Source: Gossypium raimondii
Lineage: Eukaryota; Streptophyta; Magnoliopsida; Malvales; Malvaceae
NCBI RefSeq assembly: GCF_025698545.1
Contig: NC_068576.1
Coordinates: 55,712,094 to 55,776,093 of the forward strand
Direction of reading: 5' to 3'
Length of the DNA: 64,000 nucleotides
Part shown: piece after piece, positions 28,700-39,736 of the stretch
Numbering within the stretch: the stretch's first letter is position 1
Layout of the letters: each line of letters starts with the position of its first letter
Notes under the pieces: generated by a model
Told to the model about the DNA's origin: nothing
The model's input: only the letters and a program-made list of their open reading frames with translations
Database searches by the model: none
Position numbers and translations under genes: made by a program

Positions 28700-28870
28700 A
28701 GATATTCAACACACAAAGTCTTGAACACTGTAAGTAATGTGATAACGATTCGACACACAAAGTGCCGAGTTAGTTAATAAAGATATGATAATGATGATTC
28801 GACACACAAAGTGCCAAATCGATATGATAATGATGAGTCGGCACATAAGTACCTGATCAGTAAGCCGGCA
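28700..28870. repeat. Imperfect tandem repeats inside the solo LTR
   Basis: Three to four units of about 40-50 bp, each built around GATTCGACACACAAAGTGCC followed by a GATATGATAATGAT-like stretch. Internal repeats of this kind are common in plant LTRs and may hold promoter or enhancer elements. Confidence 0.7.
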
Positions 28871-30546
28871 AATACCCCGTACTATTCCATATCCTATGGC
28901 ATGCCAACTATATCCGACTAGCCCGACTAGTTAATAGGGTATTTAATTCACTCTTCAGTACAATTTCCATTTTAGTTCAGTATCAATTATAAAATCCTTA
29001 TTTCAATCAGTTTCACAGTATTACAGTAATTTATTATTCCAGTAATTTCACAATTCAATGCAATATACATAACAATATTCAGTATTTTCACAATTCACTC
29101 AGTACTCAAAACAATATCCAATATTCCATAACTCAGTTCAGTATTAGTTTCAATTTCAATACCACGTTATAAATTATGATTTATTAAACACTTACCTTAA
29201 AATACTTACCACACATCATTAGCAAATTAAACACTTAATAATAATAAAATTTGAATTATAGTGATACAAACCGTAATTCCCGTGTCTATTCCTCGTCCAC
29301 TTTTTCTTTTCCTTTCCTCGTGGATGCCTCGGGTGCGATATTAGCTACAAAAAAAAATTAAGATAATTTTCATAATCATTAGCACAACACAATTTACTTG
29401 CTGAAAATTTTATCTAACTTTTACTTTAATTTCAATTTAATCCTAACTAAATCTATATATTTTTCTTTCTCAATTCATACCTTCTTGCTACTCAATTTCT
29501 TGCCAAACTCATATGTAACTATCTAATTTTTATCATATTTTCATAATTTCGAATTTATTTCAATTTAATCCCTAAAATAAAAACTTATAGTTTAGTTTAC
29601 AATTCAATCCTTTATTCAATTCCAATCAAAATTTCCATCAAATACATCCCTAATTTAACAATTTATTCAACATGAACCATGCTTAATAATCTATAAACTT
29701 CCAAAACCTCAACTTATTTTTAACAAAACTAACTTCTAAAACATCTAAATTAAAAGAAAAGGACTTGATTGACTTACCAAATTAAATTCCAAGCTTTAAA
29801 AACCCTATTTTCCTTTTTCTTCTTTCTTTCCCTGTTTCGTTTGCTTCTCTGTTTCTTTGTTCTTTCTATTCTGTTTCTTTCCTTTTGCTTTGTTTTTATT
29901 TCCTTTTATGTTTAATTAATTATTATTTATAAAATATCTATTTTAATAACAAATATAATTAATACATTTGTACCATATCATAACCTTACAATTGTCACTA
30001 CTTAATTTGTTTATCAATAAAAATCTCATTATATAATTATTTAGTTAATTAATAACTTTTACTTAAATTTGAAGTAAATAATAATTATAATACAAGTGTA
30101 TATATATTATTATTACACTTGTACCATCTTCTTACCATACATTTGTCTTAATTTAAATTTATTCCATAATAAAATAATATAATTAATATAAATTATCATT
30201 TAAATAAATAATTATAATAATTATATACATATAATATTTATATATATAACTTAAACAAAATCTTGAATTTAATGCATATATGCCGCCCCATTTATGGGAC
30301 TTGGCATATTTGCCTATTTAGTCCTTTTAACTTTCTTTTAATATATAATTAGACTTTCACTCTTTATTCAATTTGATCCTCTTTCCTAATTATTCTTAAT
30401 TAAGCTAAATTCACCTATCTAAAACCTAATTAAACACACAACTAATCTCGTAAGTATTTCTAATAATTATTTTCGAACTCAATTTAGTAAGACGGAGGCC
30501 CGATAATACACACTTTTCTGGTGCCCACGGATTTTGGGTCGTTACA

Positions 30547-30551
30547 AATCC
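30547..30551. repeat. Target-site duplication (right), AATCC
   Basis: Pairs with 27805-27809. Confidence 0.85.
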
Positions 30552-31077
30552 TTTCCTTCATATCACCGAATGAGACATTTCTATTACATCTCATTGCTAT
30601 TTGTTACCGACATTCAAATGTACATCCAATGGTTGTTTTCAATATGATTCTATCAAAATAAACGCATACGAAAAATTGATTATTCATCTTCAATACTCAC
30701 TCTGTTAAAAAATAAACAAAAATTCTCAAAACAATTTCTATTTTTTTCTGTTGTTATCACTAACTAACAATTACTTTATAATAGTTACTAACATAAAAAC
30801 TTTTAAATATATTAAAAAATTTAAAACATAACATTCATAATAAACACATAATTAATCTAAACACAAAACTTACCAACAAAACACAATAAACAAAATAACT
30901 TTAAAACAAAACATAAAAATAACACTAAACAAACTATATAATACTAACAAAATAATTTTTTCTTATCATAATATATTCTATTTGAAAATAACAATAAAAA
31001 TAATAATATATTTTCTTTCTTTCTTTCTTCTTTTCTTCTGCTATTTTTTTTTACTGATGCCTTAAATAGAGCCGGAT

Positions 31078-31099
31078 GGGGTTAGGGAGGGGTAGTGGG
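31078..31099 (+). other. G-quadruplex motif near the MULE right end
   Basis: Four G-runs (GGGG TTA GGG A GGGG TAGT GGG) with loops of 1-4 bases fit the G4 consensus. It lies just before the tandem repeats. Confidence 0.6.
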
Positions 31100-31180
31100 T
31101 ACCGCCTATGGGGAAGGCGTGACCGGTGTCACCTATGGGAAAGGCTTGATTGGTGCCGGCTCTTCCATAGGCGTGACCAA
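31098..31180 (+). repeat. About three imperfect 27-bp tandem units in the MULE end
   Basis: The units follow GGTxCCxCCTATGGG.AAGGC.TGACC and then diverge in the third, where a reversed form CCATAGGCGTGACC appears. GC-rich, unlike the surroundings. Confidence 0.6.
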
Positions 31181-31305
31181 TGTGTGTTGTCCCATCAGTT
31201 TATTTTAACAGTTTTGTTTTTTTCTTGTCAACAGTTTTTTTTTTGTCAAAACTAGGGTGGTGCCCCCTATGCACCACCCTCCATCACTTGAAATATACCA
31301 TTTTG

Positions 31306-31370
31306 GTACATAATTTTTAAAAGATATCATTTTAGTAATTTTAATACTATTTTAATAAAAAATCTTATAT
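31306..31370 (-). repeat. Candidate right terminal inverted repeat of the MULE
   Basis: Reverse-complement partner of 22371-22436. Confidence 0.5.
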
Positions 31371-32575
31371 TAAGCAAGTGGTTATTTTTTTTATTAAAGA
31401 AGTGTGCGGCAAGTAAATTTTTTGTGAAATTTTAAATAAAACCTTATTTTTATTTGGTTAAAATATATTGTTAGTCCCAAAATTTTGTTAAGAAATTAAG
31501 ATTTAATCCTGTATTTTAAAATTTAAAATTCAATCCCTATTTTTCAATTTAAAATTCTAATCCAATTGTTATTGTTGTTAGTAGTTTCTATAAGAAATTG
31601 TCAACTTTTCATGTTTATTTTTGTTAGTCATATGCCATGTTATATTAAGACAACTTAATAAAAATTTCAAGTTGATGAATTTTGACAAAAAATTGTAGTT
31701 TTAATGATTGGACTGAGAATTTCAAATAAAAAAAGTAGGAGACTTAAATTTTAACCTTTTAAGTATAGGGATTAAATCTCAGAATTTACCCAAAGCACAG
31801 GGACTAATAGAACATTTTAACCTTTTTTAATATATATATGTATATATAAAACAGGGTTTATCGATAACTTGTACTTTAACTAGATTTGAATTTGAAAAGT
31901 AGTTAACCAACACAATTATTATAACATTAGTAGAACTTAATTTTTTACAAGCAACAGTATAACACGCCAGCGACGTCGTTTGAGGGTATCCAATAATTCA
32001 GTGATTCAAACTCCAAATTCTCAACTGTTTTAAACCACAGTTGTAGAGCAAAACGGAGATGATTGAAAAAGGATAAAATCCAAATTAGCCCCTAAGATAT
32101 ACTTTGTTTTGCATATAGGCACCTTTTTTATTATTATCAAAAGTGATACCTAAACTATTAATTAGGTCTTATTTTATTCAAAGCACGATAAAAATTAATA
32201 AAAACATGACTAATATGTTCTTATTGGATGGAGTTAATTTTTTAAGTAAAATAAGATGAAATTAGTTTGGGGCTAATTTCATAAAAATAACTTTAAATAC
32301 CTAGGTAGAAAAAATGACATAATTCGGGGGCTAATTTTATAAAAAAGAAAACTCCGTACTATTTCGATACAAACTAAGCACAAAGCTCCTTTGGTTTTTC
32401 AGCAGCCTCCTTTTAAAGTCCTTAGCTTCCACCTTGCGCCAAATTTAGCGGCGATTTCTCCAATCTCCAATTTCCTTCATAAAAGCCAATAAAAAAAAAA
32501 TCCCTCGCCATTTCGCTACCTTCCTCTTCCGTTACACGTTTCCGTTTCCTCTCTTATCCCTCTCATTTTTAGCAA
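31371..32575. other. Upstream region of the plastidial pyruvate kinase
   Basis: AT-rich. About 31440-31830 resembles common dispersed phrases (GGGACTAATAGAACATTTTAACC) of plant intergenic DNA. From about 32380 the sequence turns C/T-rich, as expected for the promoter-leader of a housekeeping gene. No clear TATA box; no other gene. Confidence 0.5.
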
Positions 32576-35500
32576 ATGGCTCAAGTGGTGGCCACTAGAT
32601 CGATCCACGGCTCATTCTTGAGCCAGGGCACTGGATCCGTTCAAGAGCGAGCTGTCAAGCTTAAGCCTGCGAGCTTCGGTTCTAAAGTGCTGGCACTGGA
32701 CGAGAAGAAGAACAAGAGAGTCGTGCTCGGGAAGAACTCTCGGATTACCGCTAAGAGAGCCGTACGCGCCGAACCTGAAATTATTCCCGTATCGCCGGAG
32801 GATGTGCCTGAGGTTTGTGCCGCTAGGAACTGTATTGATCGAACTCTTTGTTTTTGTGTTTTGTTGTTTGAAAAGAACGCGAAAAAGGAAAATAATATGA
32901 GTCGACCTTTTTTCTAAATCTTACTTTATGTTTTTGTATATAGTTAGGAGCTAAGAAAGCATTACGCTTTAATTATATTAATGTAGTGATACTATGGAGC
33001 GTGGTAAAGTTGCATGAGGTTCTTTTTAGTCTGTGGAAAATGAATTATCCTATTATTATTGAAATTTGCATCATCCGTAGCTAAAAAGGTGAAATTCGAA
33101 ATCTGCTAGCCATTGTGTACCGATGTCATGGCATCATTGACAGTCTGACACTAATGCGTAGTCTGCGTTTACAAATAGAGACCAAACCATCAGAAAAAAA
33201 AAAAAAGTTAGGACTCAACTCAAAGTTTCCCGGTGAGATATTGTTACAAGCCAGTGTTTGGTTTTCTGTGGGTTATATTTGTGCAAGGATACTACGGAAA
33301 AAATGAATGACATAAAAGCAATTTGTGTATCTGTGTTGTATTCATGTAGTTTGCCATGTCACAAGCAATTCGTATTTTATGTTCTTAGAAATTTTTTATA
33401 TGGTAATAAATTGTATTATCTAGATTTTGAGACATTTATGTATTTATGTCCTGTTTGTGTAATTTCTTAGTGTTGGTGACTAATATTGCGGGTCTAACAT
33501 AAAGTATGTAGAATAGTGGCATGATATGCACTTGTTTCCTCACTTACAGTAAAAGAAATGGAGCCTTGAAGTTTATAACAATTTTAGTTTTGTGGTTAAA
33601 TTGAGGAAGTCTGAATTATTTGTCTTAGCTCACTTGAAATTTTAAGTTTTGGGTTTCTTTTCTCTATAGTTTGAGGGCATTGCAGTTGCATGACATTGTC
33701 AGTATGATTTTAATTGCCATTATATCTATAATCAAAGAACTTTTCATGGACACCTGCAGAGAAAAATTGTTGGAAATCATTGCTTATATGCTGTAACCTT
33801 TCATTCCTTTTTTCTCCTTTTCCTCAGAGGGAGGAGCAATATGAGCAATTAAGGGGGATTCAGCAAGTAGGTGACACATCGGTGGCTATGTGGTCCAAAC
33901 CTGTTGTTAGACGTAAAACGAAGATTGTTTGCACTATTGGTCCTTCAACAAACACAAGAGAAATGATATGGAAATTGGCCGAGACGGGAATGAATGTTGC
34001 TCGTCTGAATATGTCTCATGGAGACCATGCATCTCATCAGAAAGTTATTGATTTAGTGAAGGAATATAATGCACAATCCAAAGACAACACCATTGCAATC
34101 ATGCTTGACACCAAGGCAAGTTTCCCTTAATTTCATTATGTTTTACTGTGTAAAGCCATTATTTCAGGTTGCTTGAGTCAATGAGTTTGGTATTTTACTG
34201 TGTAAAGTCATTATAATTGGTTGGACATAGTGATGTTGGCAACAATAAACAACTGATATTATGTAAATTTCTCTGATAATTCTAGTCCTTTTTTTGAAAT
34301 ATTCATTCATTCTGTTCTTATGATTATTTGGTTCTGTTTATCAGGGTCCTGAGGTTAGGAGTGGCGACTTGCCTCAACCAATTACATTAACAACTGGGCA
34401 GGAATTCACTTTTACAATTCGGAGAGGGGTTGGGACACCTGATTGTGTCAGTGTCAACTATGATGATTTTGTTAATGATGTAGAAGTGGGTGACATGCTT
34501 CTTGTTGATGGTATGCTACCATGATTTTTATATCGTTTATATGGTTGTTAATCTCAGTCCCCCTCCCCCATGAAATTGGTTGCCAGCATGCATGTTACAA
34601 AGTTATATCAATCTTTTCAAGTAAAATGCTGCTCAGTTATAAATGTATACTTTTTTATTCATCTTTTCCCTTTAATCTGAAAATATGAAGTTTTATGATT
34701 CAATTGTTAATAGTGTAAGATTACAAATATGTAGCATGGTCTTCAGATGATTTGCTGAAGAAAGAATTTAATGATCTAGAAATGAATTATTAGGTTTTCA
34801 GTTTTCACTGCATATATCATTTAGCTAGGGGTAACCTGGTGTTTTGTTAGGTCTGTCCTCTGCCAAAACAGAAACATGAGAAGTGAACAAGATATTTTAA
34901 CGAAAATGCAACTATGACTATGTAGATGCAGTTCTTACTTTCTTGGGTCTTTTGCAAGTCACCAAGGAAACCTTTAGCATTAAAGAGGAAGCTTTTTGTT
35001 TTATTTACCTAAGTTGTTTGATTGAGTAAAACTATACTTAGTAGTATACAATCATCTCTATATTTTATTTCTAGGCTAATGTATACCCTTTCATTATCAA
35101 ACGAGAATTTGGTGTTCTAGTTCAATCTTGACTACTATGAACACAAAGCACTAGAAATATCTCTGGAAACATTTTTTTTTTGACTTGTTGATTTATACTC
35201 CTCGGACTTTTGATTTGTGATGTAGGTGGTATGATGTCATTAGTGGTGAAGTCTAAGACAGAGGATTCAGTGAAGTGTGAAGTAGTTGATGGTGGTGAGC
35301 TCAAGTCTAGGAGGCATTTAAATGTCCGAGGAAAAAGTGCTACACTGCCTTCTATTACTGGTTGGTCCTTGAATTTTATTTGTTGTAATTTCTGTTGCTT
35401 TGTAGATTTTCCACTTTCCTCCTCTTCTTTGTCTTACTCTCCCTTTACACAGTTGAGGGATTGAGAGGAGCAATGGATTAATTATTTCCATTGGTCTACT

Positions 35501-38429
35501 GCAGAAAAGGACTGGGATGACATAAAATTTGGAGTAGACAACAAAGTTGACTTTTATGCTGTTTCGTTTGTTAAAGATGCTCAGGTTGTTCATGAGTTGA
35601 AGAATTATCTGCAGAGTAAGTTATCTTTAGTTTTTTTCATGAAATAATAACTGTAGACTTGGTATATGTTTTAAGTTCTCCACTAATGATTTTTTTCCCT
35701 CACTTTTGGCAGGTTGTGATGCAGACATTCATGTTATCGTTAAAATTGAAAGTGCAGACTCTATTCCAAATTTGCATTCAATTATAACAGCATCGGATGG
35801 GGTGATCCCTTAAATCTTTTCCATGAATATTTAATGCAGATAATTTTAGGGTTATTTATACATAGAAAGGGATAGGTAGTTTACTGGTTATTTAATGCTT
35901 TTTAGTTCTATCTTTGCTGAAAAAGAAAATCTTTGATTCAGGAAAATTGATGCTAATTATTATGAGGCTATTCGTTTCAAATATTAGGTAGCATCTTTGA
36001 CTTTGTCGTTTAGCTGTTACTTCTAGTTACTATCTTGATCTTCTTTACTGTGATGGGGAGATCTCTGGGAGTCTGGAAGATAGTTTGATTTGAATTAAAG
36101 TCCAGTTATTACCACTTCAGTGATGTATATGCTGTTTAAGAAGTAATGCATGTTCTTTTATTTTAGGCAATGGTTGCAAGAGGAGATCTTGGTGCAGAGC
36201 TTCCTATCGAGGAGGTTCCTTTGTTGCAGGTTGGTTTAGTTTTTATTTATTTATTTATTTTTATTTAACTGTAAAGACTGGGTTTAGTTGAATCATCAAA
36301 CATGTTTTCTAAACTAGTAAAGAAATGAAATTGTGTTTATTTATAAATTCAGAACTCTACTTTGTGTAAAATGTAGGAAGAGATAATTAGAACATGTCGA
36401 AGCATGGGGAAAGCTGTTATTGTGGCAACCAATATGCTTGAAAGCATGATTGTTCATCCAACACCAACTAGAGCAGAGGTATCTGACATTGCCATTGCTG
36501 TTCGAGAGGGTGCCGATGCTGTCATGCTTTCTGGAGAAACAGCTCATGGAAAGTAAGTCAGGAAGTTACTTCCATTGCATTTTAGAATTTTATTTTAACT
36601 TATTCCTCTTCATACCCCCCTTTTCTATTAAATTTTCCATTAAAATTAGGTAAGGATTTCAATTTTCTCATGCTAATATATAATGATCTATGTTATAGTT
36701 TAGTTTAGAAACTTCCCTTGAGGTAATCTGGAAGGTTTATTGAATATCCTTGGATCCTAGTTTGTGAAGGTAAAAAATACCTGAATATCAACTTAGCAAA
36801 TTTCCTTCAGACATATAAATTGGTATATTGAATGTGCCAGCTTGCTTTATCTTTACTCTTGACTGTCCTGAGCAGTTACTTGTATGTACAGTATATGTAA
36901 ATTACTCCACCTAAATTCAATCTAAATAGATTTCACTTTCTTGCAGGTTCCCATTGAAAGCTGTTAAAGTGATGCATACAGTTGCTCTACGAACTGAAGC
37001 AACCATATCTGGTGGTGAAATGCCACCTAATCTCGGTCAAGCTTTTAAGGTCACTTAATATACTTCATGCACTTTCTATAGGCTTTTTAAGCTTCCATTT
37101 TTTCTTTGCTTCTTGGTCAGTATTCTTAATGCTTTCTTTTTCTTTGTCAACTATCAGTTCTGACTGGATTTACTACTTCATTGTAGAACCATATGAGTGA
37201 GATGTTTGCATATCATGCAACTATGATGTCAAACACTCTTGGAATCTCCACTGTTGTCTTCACTAGAACTGGCTTCATGGCTATATTACTTAGCCATTAT
37301 CGTCCTTCTGGCACTATTTTTGCCTTCACTAACGAGTGAGTTTCACCCGATCCTGAATCCAAAAATTGTTTCCATTGTTTAATCTCAGTTAAATATTTCT
37401 TCATCAAATCAAACCTCAAATGGATAGACATAACAGAAAGTTAAATATCTCTCTCTGGGTGGGTGGGGTGGGGAGTGGCAAATGAGGGGTTGGGACCATG
37501 CTTTTAGCTTTCTGTCCAGTTTGTCTTGTACTATGACATGTTATGTCTATCCATTTGAGGTTTGATTTGATAAAAGAATATTAATCCAGAAAGGTGACAA
37601 TATCTAACTCACAAGTGCAATGGTTGTCTAGTAGTGTATGGCCAAAATGAATATCTACCAGACTACCATTACTGGGCTGTGATCTCGAATGTTTAACTGA
37701 CAAGACTTTAACGGCCATGCAGGAAAAGGATACAACAAAGATTGGCTTTGTATCAAGGAGTATGCCCTATATACATGGAGTTCTCTGATGATGCCGAGGA
37801 AACCTTTAAGAATGCTTTAGAATTACTGCAGGTAAGATGTTACCATAAATTTTATTATGGAAATCCCCTTCCATTGGTCGTTAATTATTGGTGTAGTTGT
37901 TCATTCATCAGTTCATTCATGTTTATTTTGGACAATACATTCAAGTGGTTGTTTTGAGGTATCCAGTTTAAAATATTCAAAACCTTCACGTATTATTTTG
38001 ATAATGGACCCGCATTGATGCTTGTGGGCTTTTGGATCAAAACTTAAATCAGATTGTTCTGATCAAAATTTTTCTTGCTTTCCATACCAAGGATTTTTCA
38101 TGACAACCAAACCAACTTTGAAATGCTTGCATAAAGGATAGTTTATTACCTTTAACATAGGATGCATGCCATTGGATAGCAAGATTTATACGTACAATTC
38201 TAATCCTTCATTACCATATAGAGCTTGGTTAATTTGATCATACTGCACCTTGGTGCTGTTACGTGCATCGACCATCCGGTTCTTTATATACCATACTAGA
38301 ACTAATATGATTGATCTGCAGAAGCAAGGAATGGTGAAGAAGGGAGAAGAGGTGGCACTTGTTCAAAGTGGCAGACAGCCCATCTGGCGATTCCAGTCCA
38401 CTCACAACATTCAGGTCTGCAAAGTGTAA
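32576..38429 (+). CDS. PKP2: Plastidial pyruvate kinase, beta type (PKP2-like)
   Basis: Converts phosphoenolpyruvate and ADP to pyruvate and ATP in plastids, feeding fatty-acid synthesis; the beta subunit works with an alpha partner in seed plastids. Exons: 32576-32812, 33828-34115, 34345-34510, 35226-35360, 35505-35615, 35713-35801, 36167-36229, 36377-36552, 36947-37049, 37187-37335, 37723-37831, 38322-38429; phases close to 577 residues, near the usual ~579. The first ~65 residues, rich in Ser, Lys and Arg without acidic clusters, are a likely chloroplast transit peptide. Active-site motifs: [37 protein letters not shown] with the catalytic Lys, [37 protein letters not shown]. Intron 2 begins with GC (AAG|GCAAGT). 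Intron 10 contains a perfect inverted repeat. No damage is seen. Confidence 0.95.
34116..34344 (+). other. GC-AG intron (intron 2 of PKP2)
   Basis: The exon ends ACCAAG and the intron starts GCAAGT, the consensus form of a GC donor; it ends TATCAG. No GT nearby keeps the reading DTK-GPEVR, which is invariant in pyruvate kinases. Confidence 0.85.
37403..37571 (+). repeat. Perfect 33-bp inverted repeat in PKP2 intron 10
   Basis: Arm 37403-37435 is exactly complementary to 37539-37571 (33 of 33). The 103-base loop can pair further next to the arms (AGAAAG with CTTTCT) and holds a G-quadruplex motif. It could be a small MITE or a stable pre-mRNA hairpin. Confidence 0.9.
37457..37474 (+). other. 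G-quadruplex motif on the sense strand of PKP2 intron 10
   Basis: GGGTGGGTGGGGTGGGG has four G-runs with one-base loops, the most stable G4 class. It sits in the loop of the intron hairpin, so both structures could form in the transcript. Confidence 0.85.
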
Positions 38430-38898
38430 GAGGCTGAAGATTAATGGGAGAGAATCCATTCGACTGATTATCTTCGTGCAAATTATTAGTATTTCAAGCG
38501 ATCACAGCGAAGAAGAGCATTCGAGTTAGGTTTTTTGTAGCTTTCCTTCAGGTCATATGATTGATAGGACCCTTTTGTTTTAGCCTGTATTGTCTTATTT
38601 ATTCTGGGTTTTTCACTTTTCTGTTTGCTTTGAGATTTCCTGGTATGTTTTTTCACCTGCAAAGTTTGAAACTTGTTATCCAAATAAAATAACCTAGAAA
38701 CAAACATGAAATGATACAAATTAATTCAATCCATTAAATTGGCTGGATATAATCGGTATTCACAGAGACGACCTAAAGCCGATTCAAATTGAAATTATAA
38801 TTATCACGCATACAATTATGTTACGATCACGATATAAATGGAAAAAAAACTATATAAAATATATTTATAAGTTATTTATTTAACAATTAAATCATAGC

Positions 38899-39081
38899 TG
38901 AAATGAATTATATGTATAAATGTTTATAATGAACTATATGTATAAATGATTATGAATCTCAAGTTCGTTCCTTAGACTTTTGATTTTAGTAAGAAAAATA
39001 TATTTTAAGGAACGAACTTGAGATTCATAATCATTTATACATATAGTTCATTATAAACATTTATACATATAATTCATTTCA
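38899..39081. repeat. Perfect long fold-back: 76-bp arms, 31-bp loop
   Basis: Arm 38899-38974 is the exact reverse complement of 39006-39081, 76 of 76 bases; the loop is 38975-39005. Each arm contains two ~20-base direct repeats (xATATGTATAAATGxTTAT). Perfect identity of the arms implies a recent origin or gene-conversion upkeep. No open frame. Possible identities: fold-back transposon, young inverted duplication, or small-RNA precursor. Confidence 0.95.
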
Positions 39082-39494
39082 TTAAAATATTATTTAGTAT
39101 CTAATAGCACAATTTTATTAAAGAAATATTAACCAATGGCACAAACTTTTTAAAAAATTATTAAAACAATATAAAATGATTTTAACTAATACTTGTATAA
39201 AGAGTCAATAAATTCATATCTAGAAATTTTATTATCACTATTATCATTTTAACTAATAGCCTAATATTATTATCACCATTATCATTTTATTTTAATTTTA
39301 ATCTAGAAATTTAAGAATAGTACAAAAGTAACGGGCCTAATAAGCGGCTCATGACTGGAGGAGGTCAGGGCCGTTCTTATTATCCAGTTTGTTCTTGTTA
39401 AATGTTAATCCACTCCACGTCACTTGCATGCCGGAACCCCATCATATTTCCCCTAGACCACAGCATCAACTGATCCTATATCCAAAAAATAAAA

Positions 39495-39506
39495 AGAGGC
39501 GGGAAA
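39495..39506 (+). promoter_or_regulatory. Possible E2F-like site upstream of TIMELESS
   Basis: The sequence GAGGCGGGAAAA fits the reverse form of the E2F consensus (TTTCCCGC) with one mismatch. It lies ~240 bp before the ATG of an S-phase gene. Assigned from motif and context only. Confidence 0.35.
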
Positions 39507-39736
39507 ATTTGCATCTCAATTGGCGCCACAAGAGCCCTAATCGATCGACCTTCCATCAGTAATATTTTTTTTTCCTTCAACGATTTTCATCTTCCAATTT
39601 CTCTAGCAGAAGTCTTGTTAGAGGTATCATTATTCTTCCCAAATTTTCTCAGATCTGATTTCTCTATCACTCAAAACACTAGTTTCTACCAGGTTCTCCC
39701 CAAATTACCATTTTAAACCTTACTTTCCTTGTAAAA

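Larger units (their letters stand above)
27810..30546. mobile_element. Solo LTR of an LTR retrotransposon, nested in the MULE transposase
   Basis: Begins TGTAACACCCCTTAACCC and ends GGGTCGTTACA, so it has the TG...CA ends and TGTAAC/GTTACA inverted tips of an LTR. It is flanked by a perfect 5-bp target-site duplication AATCC (27805-27809 and 30547-30551). Removing it restores the reading KERI-SVKI of the transposase. There is no gag-pol coding sequence and the first ~90 bases do not recur inside, so it reads as one 2.7-kb solo LTR left by recombination. The Gypsy lineage is inferred from the likeness of the ends to common cotton LTRs. Confidence 0.8.
25318..30687 (-). pseudogene. MuDR/MURA-type MULE transposase pseudogene, split by a solo LTR
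   Basis: Two parts on the minus strand, 30687-30547 and 27809-25318, become continuous when the LTR at 27810-30546 is skipped. The N-terminus opens MNNQFFVCVYFDRIILKTT. A MuDR plug-like block (LFVGQRFESKEECVFVIK) is near 27140. The catalytic-core phrases FVLVDGT near 26575 and IISDRE near 26395 are visible. The SWIM zinc finger CDC...HYPCAHVMAACA is near 25640-25700, and a zinc knuckle CGLCKLAGHN near 25390. Defects include TAA shortly after TFECR, TGA replacing the Trp after DGT, TAG inside the zinc knuckle, and several frameshifts between 25.8 and 27.1 kb. The enzyme is dead. Confidence 0.85.
30688..31305. other. 5' non-coding part of the MULE transposase side
   Basis: AT-rich sequence, then a GC-rich patch at 31070-31165 holding a G-quadruplex motif and short tandem repeats, then the right terminal repeat. 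It would be the promoter and leader side of the minus-strand transposase. Confidence 0.5.
22371..31370. mobile_element. Degraded Mutator-like element (MULE) carrying PMD and MURA pseudogenes
   Basis: A ~9-kb element, ~6.3 kb without the later LTR insertion. Candidate terminal inverted repeats are 22371-22436 and 31306-31370; read on opposite strands they match over ~65 bases with roughly 80-85% identity (shared TATTAAAA, AAAATG.TATCTTT, AAAATTATGT). Inside, a PMD-domain pseudogene (+) and a MuDR-type transposase pseudogene (-) converge at ~25.0-25.3 kb. Many stops and frameshifts in both genes show an old, immobile copy. The flanking target-site duplication could not be fixed by eye, so the outer limits are approximate; AT-richness inflates the apparent repeat identity. 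Confidence 0.7.
38430..39736. other. Intergenic region between PKP2 and TIMELESS
   Basis: The first ~250 bp are the probable PKP2 3' UTR (ends near 38700). The middle holds the long fold-back and AT-rich sequence with two near-identical TATTATCACTATTATCATTTTA phrases near 39230-39290. From about 39400 GC content rises toward the TIMELESS leader, which has a GGCGGGAAAA motif near 39497 resembling an E2F site (TTTSSCGC-type), fitting a replication gene. No other gene. Confidence 0.55.

Noticed and set aside
27810-30546. Complete LTR retrotransposon
   Set aside because: No gag or pol coding sequence and no second LTR inside; only one TG...CA unit with flanking duplication, so a solo LTR.
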